This document shows, piece after piece, positions 10,453 through 20,800 of a stretch of 64,000 nt of DNA; the first letter of the stretch is position 1; each line of letters begins with the position of its first letter. The notes beneath the pieces are model-generated. The model ran no database searches. It was not told the origin of the DNA and saw only the letters and a list, made by a program, of their open reading frames with translations. The stretch covers positions 140,667,415 to 140,731,414 of the forward strand of contig JAYESD010000001.1 in the NCBI GenBank assembly GCA_036927565.1. Reading direction: 5' to 3'. The DNA comes from Tuctoria greenei (Eukaryota; Streptophyta; Magnoliopsida; Poales; Poaceae). The position numbers and the translations under genes were made by a program.

Positions 10453-11790
10453 GTGACCATCTCTAGAAGGGGTGATGGTTCCATTGCATTCAAGGGTATG
10501 TTAATGGGAAAGTTTTACCTTGTTGACTTCAACAAAGATAAAGCCGAACTTGACACATGCTCGATTTCAAAGACCAACATGGGCTGGCTGTGGCATAGAC
10601 GGCTGACGCATGTTGGTATGATGAATCTTGAAAAACTCCTCAAGGGCGATCACATCCGAGGTTTGAAGGATGTTTTTTTTGAGAAAGATAGGCCTTGTAG
10701 CACGTGCCAAGCCGGGAAGCAAGTTGGAGCACCTCACCCCGCGAAGAACGTCATGACTACAACAAGACCGCTCGAGCTACTTCACATGGACCTATTCGGT
10801 CCAATTGCTAACATAAGCATCGACGGTAACAAATATGGGTTAGTAGTTGTTGATGATTTTTCTCGCTTCACTTGGGTTTTCTTTTTACATGATAAGACAG
10901 AAACACAAGGAACACTCAAGAAGTTCTTTAAGAGAGCCCAAAATGAGTTCTCTTTGAAGATCAAGAACATACAATGCGACAAACGGAGTTCAAAAACACT
11001 CAAGTTGAGGAGTACCTAGATGAAGAAGGGATAAAGCATGAGTTTTCAGCCCCTTACCCCCCTCAACAAAACGGAGTTGCCGAAAGGAAGAACCGAACCC
11101 TCATAGAGAAGGTGAGAACAATGCTTGATGAATACAAGACCTCCGATCGGTTTTGGGCGAAAGCGGTTAACACCGCTTGCCACGTCATATACCGACTCTA
11201 CCTTCATTGACTACTCAAGAAGACATCATATGAGCTACTCACCGGTAACAAGCCTAATATTTCATATTTTTGAGTTTTCAGTTCTAAATGCTATATTTTG
11301 AACAAGAAGCCTAGGACTTCAAAGTTTGCTTTGAAGTCCGATGAAGGTTTCTTGCTTGGTTATGATTCGAACTCTTATGCCTATCGTGTCTTCAACGAGA
11401 CCTCTAGACTTGTTGAAGTAGCACGTGACGTAGTGTTCAATGAAACTAACGGCTCCCAAAAGGAGAAAGTTGATCCATGTGTGCTAGAAAGAGTAGAAGC
11501 TCATTGCCAAGCACTGAGAAGAATGGCATTGGGCGAAGTTCGACCACAAAAACCACCTCTACATATACATGAGGAAGATGAACCACAAGAGGAGGCTAAT
11601 GATCAAGGGGGAGCCTCCATACAAGATCAACCTCAAGAAGACGAAAATGATCAACAAGTCAATGAGGGCAACCATCTAGGGGGAGAAGAATATGACCATG
11701 AAGATTCAAGACATCAAGTGCCACACCCAAGAGTACACCAATGCGTCCAAAGGGATCACCCAATCGACAACATCATCGGTGACATCCAAA
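10453..11790 (+). pseudogene. pol: Copia-B integrase (broken)
   Basis: The pre-integrase segment and zinc site are intact in the first frame: H48, H53, C82, C85 (WHRRLTH, CSTC), then first catalytic Asp D113 (HMDLFGP) and DDFSRFTWVFF. A small deletion directly at the second catalytic motif (around 10978) removes the Asn-Gly that should follow Asp and shifts frame. The next frame (10974-11210) holds QQNGVAERKNRT with the catalytic Glu. A stop at 11208 (CGA to TGA type) is shared with copy two, and a further TGA at about 11269 is private to this copy. The C-terminal part continues from 11298 into an acidic Gln/Glu-rich linker. Confidence 0.92.
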
Positions 11791-13345
11791 AGAGAGTAAC
11801 TACTAGATCTCGCATAGCTAATTTTTGTGAGCACTATTCGTTTGTATCATTTTTGGAATCACGCAGGGTTGAGGATGCATTGAAGGATCTGGATTGGGTA
11901 GTGGCCATGCATGAAGAACTCAACAACGTCGAACGGAACGGGGTGTGGGAACTAGTCAAAAGACCCATGTTCAACATCGTCGACATCAAATGGGTCTTCC
12001 ACAACAAACAAGACGAACACGAGGTGGTGACAAGGAACAAGGCACGACTTGTGGCCAAAGGGTATTCACAAGTCGAAGGTTTGGATTTCAATGAAACCTT
12101 TGCTCCCGTAGCTAGCCTTTAGTCTATTAGAATATTACTTGCATATGCTACTCACCATGATTTCAAGCTCTATCAAATGGATGTGAAAAGTGCCTTCCTC
12201 AACGGACCAATCAAGGAGGAGGTGTATGTGGAGCAACCCCCCGGATTTGAAGATGAAGAGTTCCCCAACCACGTCTTCAAATTGTGTAAGGCTCTCTACG
12301 GCCTCAAACAATCTCCTAGAGCCTGGTATGAGTGTCTTAGAGATTTCTTAATTGAAAATGGTTTTAACATCGGTAAAGTATATTATACATTGTTTACAAA
12401 GAACTTTGGCAATGATATCATTATTTGTCAAATTTATGTTGATGATATCATCTTTGGTTCAACTAACAAATCCTTTTGTGAAGAATTTAGTAAGATTATG
12501 ACAGATAGGTTTGAGATGTCTATGATGGAAGAGCTAAAGTACTTCTTGGGATTAAGTGAGGCAACAAAAGGAAGGGATGTTCATAAGCCAAACTAAGTAC
12601 ACTGAAGACATACTCAAGAAGTTTGGAATGGACAAGGAGAAGCCTATAAAGACTCACATGGCAACAAATGGCCACTTGGGTCTCAATGAAGATGGACCAA
12701 ACATCGATCAAAAGGTATATCGCTCCATGATTGGATCTCTACTCTACTTATGTGCATCTAGACCAGACATTATGTTGAGTGTATGTTTGTGTGCAAGGTT
12801 TCAAGGGAACCCAAAAGAGTGTCTTTTGAGAGCCGTAAAGAGAATCTTGCAGTATTTAGTTCATACACCAACCTAGGCCTTTGGTATCCCAAAGGTTCCA
12901 TATTCAATCTCATTGGTTACTCCAATGCAGGTTATGCCAGATGCAAAGTAGATAGAAAAAGTACCTCCAATACATGCCAATTCCTAGGTAGATCTCTAGT
13001 TTCTTGGTCCTCTAAGAAACAAACTCCATTGCCTTATCCACGGCTGAAGCAGAGTATGTTGCAGCTGGGAGTTGTTGTGCACAACTCCTTTGGATGCGAC
13101 AAACTCTTAGGGATTACGGTTATAACATGAACCGTATTCCACTCCTTTGTGATAATGAGAGTGCTATTAAGATTGCCCATAATCCCGTTGAGCACTCTAG
13201 GATCAAACACATAGACACCTGGCATCACTTTTTGAGAGACCATTCAATGAAAGGAGACATAGCCATTTCCCATGTCAACACCGAAAAGCAACTAGCCGAT
13301 ATATTTACCAAGCCACTAGATGAAAAATGCTTTTGCGAGCTTTGA
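11791..13345 (+). pseudogene. pol: Copia-B reverse transcriptase and RNase H (broken)
   Basis: RVT_2-type RT: HEELNNVERNGVWELV, KARLVAKGYSQVEG, DETFAPVA-type block, a stop at 12120 shared with copy two, MDVKSAFLNG, PPGFEDEEFP, YGLKQSPRAWY, and the catalytic YVDDIIFG intact in 12177-12596. Two bases are missing near 12557 compared with the second copy, shifting into 12556-12876. RNase H follows (DRKSTSNT, SWSSKKQ), with Asn and Gly replacing the usual acidic residues in the GYSDADYA block (here GYSNAGYA), a frameshift near 13035, and the final ADIFTKPLD motif in 13094-13345. Confidence 0.93.
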
Positions 13346-14344
13346 AATGAACTCAATATCCTTGATGCTCGGTATGTGGCTTGAAAACTTGCATACCTGT
13401 ATGATCCCTTCAAAACACATTGGTTGAGTTGCGAAAAATCATCTCTCTCAATCTTCTCCAAAAACTATTTTAAATACTTGATCTTGATGAATTGTGGTCA
13501 TTGCTTGATTGTTGTATGCTTACTGATCATATTCGTCAAGATTATTTGATTAGATTTGCCTCTCTATTTTCTTAATAAGTACCTTCGAATATATATGAAT
13601 TGGCTAAGCATTTCTTCCCTGGTGACCACAGACTAGTCCGTGGTTACCCGGACTAGTCCGCCCCTGCAGACTAGCCCGTGGAGTGACTGTTAGTACGGAC
13701 TAGTCCGGCCGATCATGGACTAGTCGAATATAGGCTCTGGAAAAGTTAGGACACTCCGATTATTTTCGGACAAGTCCAATTTTTCGCCTCCATAACCCTA
13801 GCCACCGACAAACCCTAATCTTCCTCACCCTCACACTTGCCTCAAGCTTTCTCTCTCCTCGCTCGAGCTCCCCAAGGTGATTTGGCAATTTCTCCATCAA
13901 AACTCCTCAAGTTTAGGTGGAAATCGATCTCCTTCGCATAGGGATTGAAGACCACGGACTTGTCCGCTCTTTCAACCCCTGCATTTCCAAGAATCAAGTA
14001 CTTTCGGTAAAATCTCATCCCAAACCCTAAAACTCGTGATTTCCTTCGTTGTTGATCAAATAGCCTAGTTCCCTTCACCTAATACATGCTTCCTTGATGT
14101 ATTACATTTATGCAATGCTATTTTTGCATTAGGAATCACCATTTATCTCATAGTTTGGGTTTTAGAGGTTGAATACCGGACTAGTCCGGTCCACATTTGG
14201 ACAAGTCCGGTCACCCGGACTAGTCCGTACCTGTACACCAGACTAGTCAGATTTTTTTTGAACTCAACCCTAATTACTCATTCCTCAATGCAATTCCTTG
14301 CCATACATTCTCATTCATACCTTGTGTAATCCATTCTCAGGGCA
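13346..14344 (+). other. Copia-B spacer between pol and env-like gene
   Basis: One kilobase with no open frame of note. It contains several GGACTAGTCC-type palindromes (13630-13740 and 14175-14250) like those packed in the LTR, and a CT-rich leader-like stretch (13795-13860). An internal promoter for the env-like gene may lie here, but no convincing TATA box was seen. Confidence 0.6.
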
Positions 14345-15574
14345 ATGTCGAGCTCCAACGATGAAATTTCCGACTTCGAGGCTGAGGTGGACCAAGGAGC
14401 CTTGCTTCGGTCCCCGACGGGCCAAGCAAGAAGCGTCAAGAGCGCCCGTCCGAGCTGGCACCCTCCCCTCCGCAGATTAGACGAAAGGTTCTCGCGAAGA
14501 AATCTGTGTCGAAAGTTAAGGGTGCGGCTGCAGCAGGCCCAAGCTCAGCAACCTCTCGCCAAGCTAAGGGCAAAGGAAAGGGGATCGCCACGGGCCCGAT
14601 TGGCCCCCTCAAGATGTCAACTCCAAGGCAAGGGGCCCGGGATCCCGCTGAAGAGAAGTTCAATGGCAAGGACAGCGACACGGCTGCGAAGTTCAGAAAT
14701 GTGGATTGTTACAGCCGACCCAAACAGACTGCTGATGGGAGGTTCTAGAGTAATTTCCATGAAGACTTTTACAAGTCTATCTATTTCCCAATGAGGACCA
14801 CAGTTGTGCGCAGCCAATGGATACATTGGGCGCACATTGAAAGAAAGGGTTGCTCGCCTTTGGTTGAGATGGTCGAGGCAGTTGAAAGGCATGGTTTGAA
14901 GGACCTAGTTGCCTTCCGGAACAATTGAAATGACGAGGTCATTGATCAGTTCTATGCAACATGCCATTTTGCCAGCAATGAGGAAGAGCGGGTGAGTTGG
15001 ATGACTCATGGATCCAAGTACACCATTACCTATGATGAATTTGCAAGATTGCTGCATCTTGATAGCTCCAGCAATGACAGCTTGATCATCACAACATTGG
15101 TGTCATTGAGAAGGACAAGATGAAGTTTCTTTATGACCCAAGCCTAAAGTTCAATCCTCCTTCCACCAAGAACATGAAGCCTTTCTTCGTGGTGCTCAAG
15201 CGGGTCCTCAGGATGACCATTGTCCTGAAGGATGGGAATGCTGGAAGTGTTTAGGGATATCTCAGGACCTTGATGAAGGTCATAAGCAAAGACAGAAAGT
15301 TTGATGTCTTTGACTACATTTGGAACGACATGGTCAACATCTCTTGCACGCTGAACAGATCCTGTGGCTATGCCCCCTACCTGATGTTTATGATTGAGAA
15401 GGTCACAAGGATCGAGTTCGTCAAGGATGTGGAGCACACCCCCTTGAGGCCCCAGAAGCCTCAACAAGCAAGTGTTCAAGCTGCTCCTCCTCCTGCTTCC
15501 ATTGCAGAGGCTCCAGTGAGAGCTAGTTGAGATGCTAGGGCTGCTCCCTCCACTAGGGCCCCTCCTCAAAAGGG

Positions 15575-15579
15575 GTCAC
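15575..15579. repeat. Target-site duplication of Athila-C, left
   Basis: GTCAC immediately left of the LTR start TGTTGACGG; the identical GTCAC lies right of the element at 24293-24297. Five bases is the normal length for LTR retrotransposons. Confidence 0.95.
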
Positions 15580-16757
15580 TGTTGACGGCCCTTAAGATAT
15601 ACTAACAAATCATCCCCACAACGGCACCAAAAATGCTTGTTGGTATTTCTTATGCACCATTAACTAAACATCTCCAATTGATGTGTCAGAAATGCTTGTT
15701 AATGGTTCTATTGGATCACAGAGTGAATTCCGCAAGCGCACGAAGGTATCATTGTAGCATTTCCCCTTAAGAGTATTCCCAAGGGTGTCATTTATTTGAT
15801 CCTAAAGGAAGGCATGGAAGAGATATAACTATCATCGAGTGGAAAGGGTAGAAAGGTCTAGGGAAGAATCTATTAAGGATGGATAAAATAATAGTTGAGG
15901 TAGTGTTACACACACAAAATATTTCAAGTCTAAGGGGGGTAATAGGATCCTAGAGGTTATTTAAGGTTGAGAGTTATGGAGGTACTCCTACTATGCTCTA
16001 TTGTACATATACATAGCCTAAACTAATTATCCATAAGCTAGATCAATAGTGAATACTTATGCTATGTGGTTCAACACATTGGGCACGGGCTTACCCCTAG
16101 AAATACTAGGGAGACTCCCGCCAAGAGCCTGTGGCACAGCCGAACATGGAGGATTACAAAGGACAGATAGAGATGTCACCACCCACTGCCTACCTCTTCA
16201 ATCCGTGGATCTACGAGACATCCAATGCTACTTAGCTATCGTAGAACCATGCTAGCATATTAAGTAATTACCTTAAGAGCCTAGGCACAATCCATCCTAA
16301 GGCAATGAATTGAATCATCATTGAACCAATGTTGATACACAACATAATTATTCATACTAACCTAGTTATGTTATAATTAACTAGACTATAGTGGGGGTCT
16401 ATAGGTTCTATGATAATGAGATATGTTCATGATGAAATAGTCATGGAAGCTATACCTTCCACATACATGGTCTCCACAATCAAACAAGAAACGGTTTGCC
16501 CAAGTATATGTATAAGTAGAGACTAAAGATACTATCTTTATTATGTATAAAGTCACAAATACAAAAAAGAATACATGAGCCATACCTTTCCCAATGTAGG
16601 ATTGGGAAGAGAGAGACTCCTTACTCCTTTCCCAATTTGGACTTGGGACTAGAGACTCTCCTCTCTACAACCTAACTCCTCTAAGACTATGGATGATAGT
16701 GTATACAATAGAGATGAAGCTCAAGTGGTGTGTGTTGAAGTGAGGGGTAGGGGGTCC

Positions 16758-16765
16758 TATTTATA
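16758..16765 (-). promoter_or_regulatory. TATA box in Athila-C 3' LTR
   Basis: The minus strand reads TATAAATA in ACTAGTATAAATAGGACC. The same motif is in the 5' LTR at 23799-23806, which would drive the element, and in all four LTRs of the two copies. Confidence 0.65.
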
Positions 16766-16873
16766 CTAGTGTTGAGGTCGGTTCCCGCCACCAAAAGCGT
16801 GTGAATCAGTCACCATTGACTCCATGGAGCCAGGAGGAGCCAACACGTGGAGGCTGACCGAGTTTGGTGCAAA

Positions 16874-16912
16874 GACCAGGTCGGCCGACCCCCTGGTTCG
16901 GCCGACCTGGTC
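16874..16912. repeat. Hairpin in Athila-C LTR: 15-bp perfect inverted repeat
   Basis: The left arm GACCAGGTCGGCCGA and right arm TCGGCCGACCTGGTC are exact reverse complements around a 9-base loop. The other LTR (23915-23953) and both LTRs of the second copy (48432-48470, 55469-55507) keep the structure with a single arm mismatch each. It lies upstream of the TATA box in element sense. Confidence 0.9.
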
Positions 16913-17251
16913 ATTGCACTGTTTCTCGTGTGCTTTCTCCAGGTGGCTTCCAGGTGGGTCCCATTGATGTATATGGGTGATACACCGTTAGATCTCCTTG
17001 GATACTTCTGTTTGTGGGCCATTTGATCCGTTGGATGCCACGTGTCATCGCCTGATTGGCTAGGATGATATTTTATAGGATTGATCCCTCTACATTTCCA
17101 CATTTCCTGCATAAAATGCTGCATACACATATTTCTCCAAGTCCAAGTGGAATTGGGTTAGATAGAAAGGTGATGTGTGCAAGAAATGACAAATCCTTCA
17201 CATAATCGAGTTAAGTTGACGGATAAAATTGGTATATAACAGTCGTCAACA

Positions 17252-17264
17252 AACTCTCCCAAGC
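17252..17264 (-). other. Polypurine tract of Athila-C
   Basis: The minus strand reads GCTTGGGAGAGTT directly before the LTR start TGTTGACG, the expected site for plus-strand DNA priming. Confidence 0.7.
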
Positions 17265-18609
17265 TTATCCTTTGCTCGTCCCGAGCAAAGTCAAGACTTT
17301 AGGTTGATGATCAGGAGTTGCTACAATATCTTATTTTCAAAAGTATCTAATGCACAACAAGATACTCTACCTAGTATTGCAGAAATTGGCTATGATGCTC
17401 TACCTTTCTTAAGTTATCATGGGGCTTATGCTTTTTCATATTCATGAGTAGTTGAAAGGTAGAATAGAAAATGGAGCAAACATAGCCTAGAAATCAAGTT
17501 CCACTTAAATCTCGGAGAATTCAATTTAGATATTACGTACCTCAATTTAATTCTCTCAATCACTCCTTTGTGGATAGTGGAAATATTTCCTCACCAAAGC
17601 ATTGTGCCTCTACTATTCCTACTCATTGAATATGGCTTGTATGTGGAGCTTGGTAAGGAAAGTAAGTAGGCATATTTGCATCACTTATATTGCTAAGTCA
17701 AAAGAGTAAGCCTTAGGAGAATTCAAATCGAAACTTTTTGATTCAAGACTAGTGCATGTGTGATGGAGTGAAAGTGGATGTGGATACTTGAGATAAGTCC
17801 TTTTTGGTATATTCTCTCTTTCTTTTGCAGGGATGAAACATGCCTACTTTTCTCTCCCTTTTTCCCATGCTTATGATGTAAGCATGCCCTTTTTATTCAT
17901 TTTTGTAGCCATGTCTTCTACCCCCATTCTTTGCAATGAATTTTAAAGAGAGTGCTAAACATGAATAACATGGAGTTTCTCTTTTTGTTGTGGTATGGTG
18001 GATATGATGGACGTTTTGCTTACTTATAGTGTAGAAGTATAGCATGTGCAAGTGAAGTCTTGAATTCAAAAAGAGTTGAATGATTTCTCACATTGGTCTA
18101 TACTAGTTTGACTAGGCTCAATGTGAAAGCAAATAGCATATGCATAAGGTTTTGTCTATGTATAAACATCATATGGCTTTGGTAGGTATTTCCAATCAAT
18201 TGAGGGAAACTTAAATCTTTTTAGAATTTCTCCGGAAATCTATGTTTTACTTTCAAACAAGGACTAGCAGCCCTATTACCAATTCTAATCTCGGAACAAC
18301 CTAGAATTAGATTAAGCTTTTGCTACTCACAACTTCCAAATTAAGGTAAAAGTATTTCAAACCAATGAAAGCAATATTCGGAGAGTAGCAAATTGTAAAC
18401 TAGAGACTTAGGAAAATAAAATAGAGCAACTATTCATCATTACATCTATGTGAATTCTAAATCATTCTTACCGTACATCTTTATTTGATGAAAGCAAATC
18501 TAACCTATTTTTTTTAAATGGATGGTGGATGATGGATGGATGGAAAATAAATATGCAAGGAATGTGATACATGTTACCTCAAGTGGGGGTCCTCCCCCAA
18601 GCTTGTTCT
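17265..18609 (-). other. 3' non-coding region of Athila-C
   Basis: 1.3 kb, AT-rich, no convincing open frame and no motif I recognise. It separates the 249-codon ORF from the polypurine tract. Confidence 0.6.
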
Positions 18610-19359
18610 TCAACTACCTCCGTGATAAGGGCTGAACCCTTGATGACAGAAGTACACTGCAAGATCGGCTTGTTGTTGTTGTAGCGCTGTGTTGAAGTTG
18701 GTGAATTGAGCATCCATGTGTTGTTGCCAATCCTGGGTACCTTGAACATGCTCTTGGAGTGTTTTGTAGATGTCACCCGTTCTCACTTCAAGTTCTCCCA
18801 TACGTCTAGTGAGGTCTGTCATTCCTTGGCTATAGTCATGATGACTTCTAGCCAAAAAGGAATGACGTCCTCTCATGGACGTTGGGGGCAAGCTGCTAGA
18901 GCTTGAAGTGGATAAGGATGGATCCCTTTGCCATTCTTGCCAAGATGATCCCCCAGCCTCATACGTCGGAGGTTGAGTCCATCCGGGCTCATAACCCACT
19001 GGGTTCTCTTCCTCTTGGTATTCATGGACCGAAGAGATTATCGGTGGCATGCCTGTGGCTGCAGCCCTCGCACGATTTCTTGTTACCCTATTTTGGAGAT
19101 CAATATGTGGATTGTGAGCCTTGGTGTGGCGGAAATCACGATCTTGGAGAAGTCTACGTGCTTGACCTTCAACTTCGCTTCGTATGTCGAGGTCATTGTC
19201 ATGAAGAAGTTGGTGTGGGTTGCTTCTCTCTTCCATGGGAGTGTCCTCACACACACTTCTCCTCCTTGGGCTTGTACCCATGGAAGAGAGGCGTGCACTA
19301 GAACCTTCACCATGGCTTGAGTTTGCAGCCTCCTTCCTCTTTCCAAACAATCTCTTCAT
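18610..19359 (-). CDS. Athila-C downstream ORF, 249 codons, unknown function
   Basis: An uninterrupted ORF from ATG at 19357-19359. The N-terminus (MKRLFGKRKEAANSS) resembles the start of the extra ORF carried by grass Athila-type elements; this is a recollection of the family, not a search result. The middle is polar with acidic and proline segments (EYQEEENPVGYEP) and a serine run near residue 155; the C-terminal third has a likely coiled coil (LTRRMGELEVRTGDIY) and a Gln-rich stretch (LQQQQADL). No membrane helix or signal peptide was seen. It lies downstream of protease, where pol and env-like genes would be in a full Athila element. A TATA box about 270 bp upstream suggests its own transcript. 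The second copy carries a nonsense mutation. Confidence 0.55.
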   Translation of the reverse strand: MKRLFGKRKEAANSSHGEGSSARLSSMGTSPRRRSVCEDTPMEERSNPHQLLHDNDLDIRSEVEGQARRLLQDRDFRHTKAHNPHIDLQNRVTRNRARAAATGMPPIISSVHEYQEEENPVGYEPGWTQPPTYEAGGSSWQEWQRDPSLSTSSSSSLPPTSMRGRHSFLARSHHDYSQGMTDLTRRMGELEVRTGDIYKTLQEHVQGTQDWQQHMDAQFTNFNTALQQQQADLAVYFCHQGFSPYHGGS

Positions 19360-19627
19360 GTCTTTTTGAGTTCAACTAGCAAGAACAAAACAAGGCGAGA
19401 AAAATCTGAAAAGAAGCGATGTTTGGAAAACAAAACTCTCAACGAATTTTATCCTCTTGAAAGCTTGAGTGTAAAATGCAAATGCAAACAAAAGAAAATC
19501 TTTTTGGGGATGGATTTGAGCAGGAGTGTTACAGTGAAGAGCAAGAAAAATAAGGTGAGCTAGAGAGTGACTTGGGGAGGTGTAAAATGATGTGGTGTGT
19601 GAAGAGAGGTGCTCCTCACGGCCACAA

Positions 19628-19633
19628 TTTATA
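19628..19633 (-). promoter_or_regulatory. Possible internal promoter (TATA box) before the 249-codon ORF
   Basis: The minus strand reads TATAAA in CACCCTATAAATTGTGG, followed 25-50 bases later by a pyrimidine-rich ACACACCACATC-type stretch and a leader of about 270 bases to the ATG. This looks like a plant core promoter but has no direct support. It is conserved in the second copy at 51186-51191. Confidence 0.4.
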
Positions 19634-20207
19634 GGGTGCACCCTCCAAAGGTCACTTGGGGTTCAAAATATAGCCGTTGGAGGAAGGGAAGCCAATTTGG
19701 CTCCACTCCCTGTTCGGCCGATCAGGGGGTTCGGCTGACCTTACAGGTGGCCCCCCTCATTCCCCTTTTGGCAAGTGGCTCCCCAACGGCTATAAAGTTA
19801 GCACGTTGGTGAAATGCCACATGTGCATCTCAGAAAAAATTGTTTTTCAAATAAAAACCCTTTTCAAATCCAATAAAAAAATTTCTTTTGAAAAGAAAGA
19901 AAGAAAAATGATAGTTGAGAATATAAGATTCTCAACTTGCTAGTAAAACTCAAATATGCAATGGGAAAAATCCAAATGGGGCGGAAAAAAAGAGAGAAAA
20001 ATAAAGTGGGATAACTACCAATTTAACCTATTGGCGTAGGTCTCACCCCGTTCGATGAGATGGATATTCCTCCGTCTTCATTTCACATCCGGGCCCGGAG
20101 GGATGGGCTCGGATGGTTTGTCTTGCTTCTTCCGCCATTCCTTCTTTGGCGACTTGGTGGACTTGGGCCTTTGGGAAGGTCCAGATGATTCCATCGCCTT
20201 TTGGATA
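19634..20207 (-). other. Athila-C stretch between gag-pro and downstream ORF
   Basis: About 0.6 kb without pol motifs. It includes the last codons of the gag-pro frame near 20040, an A-rich section (19835-19915), and a pair of GTTCGG(C/T)-type words (19714-19740) related to the hairpin arms of the LTR. Confidence 0.5.
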
Positions 20208-20800
20208 TCAGTGTGGTCGAAACGATGGATTCTCCTCGTAGATTAATCTTCTCATGAATGCAATGAGTGAGTCCACCTTTGGAGGTGTGACTTTGACCTC
20301 TTTGATGTGTTTATCATTCGTCCCATACTTGATTCGAATCATGGAGCATTGTTCTGATTTTGGCCGAAAGTTAAACCTTTCCTCCTTGCCATTGATATGG
20401 AAGTGGATTTCTCCAGCTCCCACATCTATGCGAGCTTTTGCAGTGCTTAGGAATGGGCGCCCAAGAATGAGTGGTGTATCTTTCTCAGTATCCATGTCTA
20501 GCACCACAAAATCCACGGGTGTGAAGCAGTTCTGGATCTTCACCGGGACGTCTTCAGCAATACCCGCTGGATAACGGACTGAAGAGTCAGCCAGTTGTAG
20601 CTGCATTGGTGTTGGGGTCAGCTCTGTGAAGTTCAGCTGGTCGAACACAACCTTGGGCATCACACTAACACTTGCTCCCAAATCACAAAGTGCCTTGTCA
20701 AAGTGGTGAGCCCCAATTGAGCATGAAATGGTAGGACATCCGGGGTCCTTCTTATTTTTAGGAAGCCTATTGAGGATGGTTGCACTGCAGTCTTACGTAA
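20208..20800 (-). pseudogene. Athila-C aspartic protease (broken)
   Basis: Retropepsin-like domain of Athila gag-pol. The active site is DLGASVSVMP with its Asp codon at 20682-20684, followed by MQLQLADSSVRYPAGIAEDV, the VDFVVLDMD block and TPLILGRPFL with the second conserved segment. The frame is open from about 20690 to 20208. Upstream, the linker (TISCSIGAHHFDKALCDLGA) is in frame back to a TAA at about 20796. The frame then runs on to an acidic tail but no RT follows, so the polyprotein ends at protease. The second copy (51765-52238) keeps the same motifs with a few substitutions. Confidence 0.88.

Larger units (their letters stand above)
15580..17251 (-). repeat. 3' LTR of Athila-C
   Basis: Edges TGTTGACGG and GTCGTCAACA form short inverted ends. 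It contains a TATA box at 16758-16765 (minus strand), a perfect 15-bp stem hairpin at 16874-16912, and an internal copy of the primer-site edge at 15613-15640. Confidence 0.93.

Noticed and set aside
14345..14794. 149-codon frame as the real N-terminus of the env-like gene in copy 1
   Set aside because: After about 27 codons it leaves the frame that copy 2 shows to be correct; the rest is a frameshift product.
18903..19320. Plus-strand ORFs of 132 and 115 codons opposite the 249-codon ORF
   Set aside because: Shadows of the minus-strand ORF; no motif and no start context.
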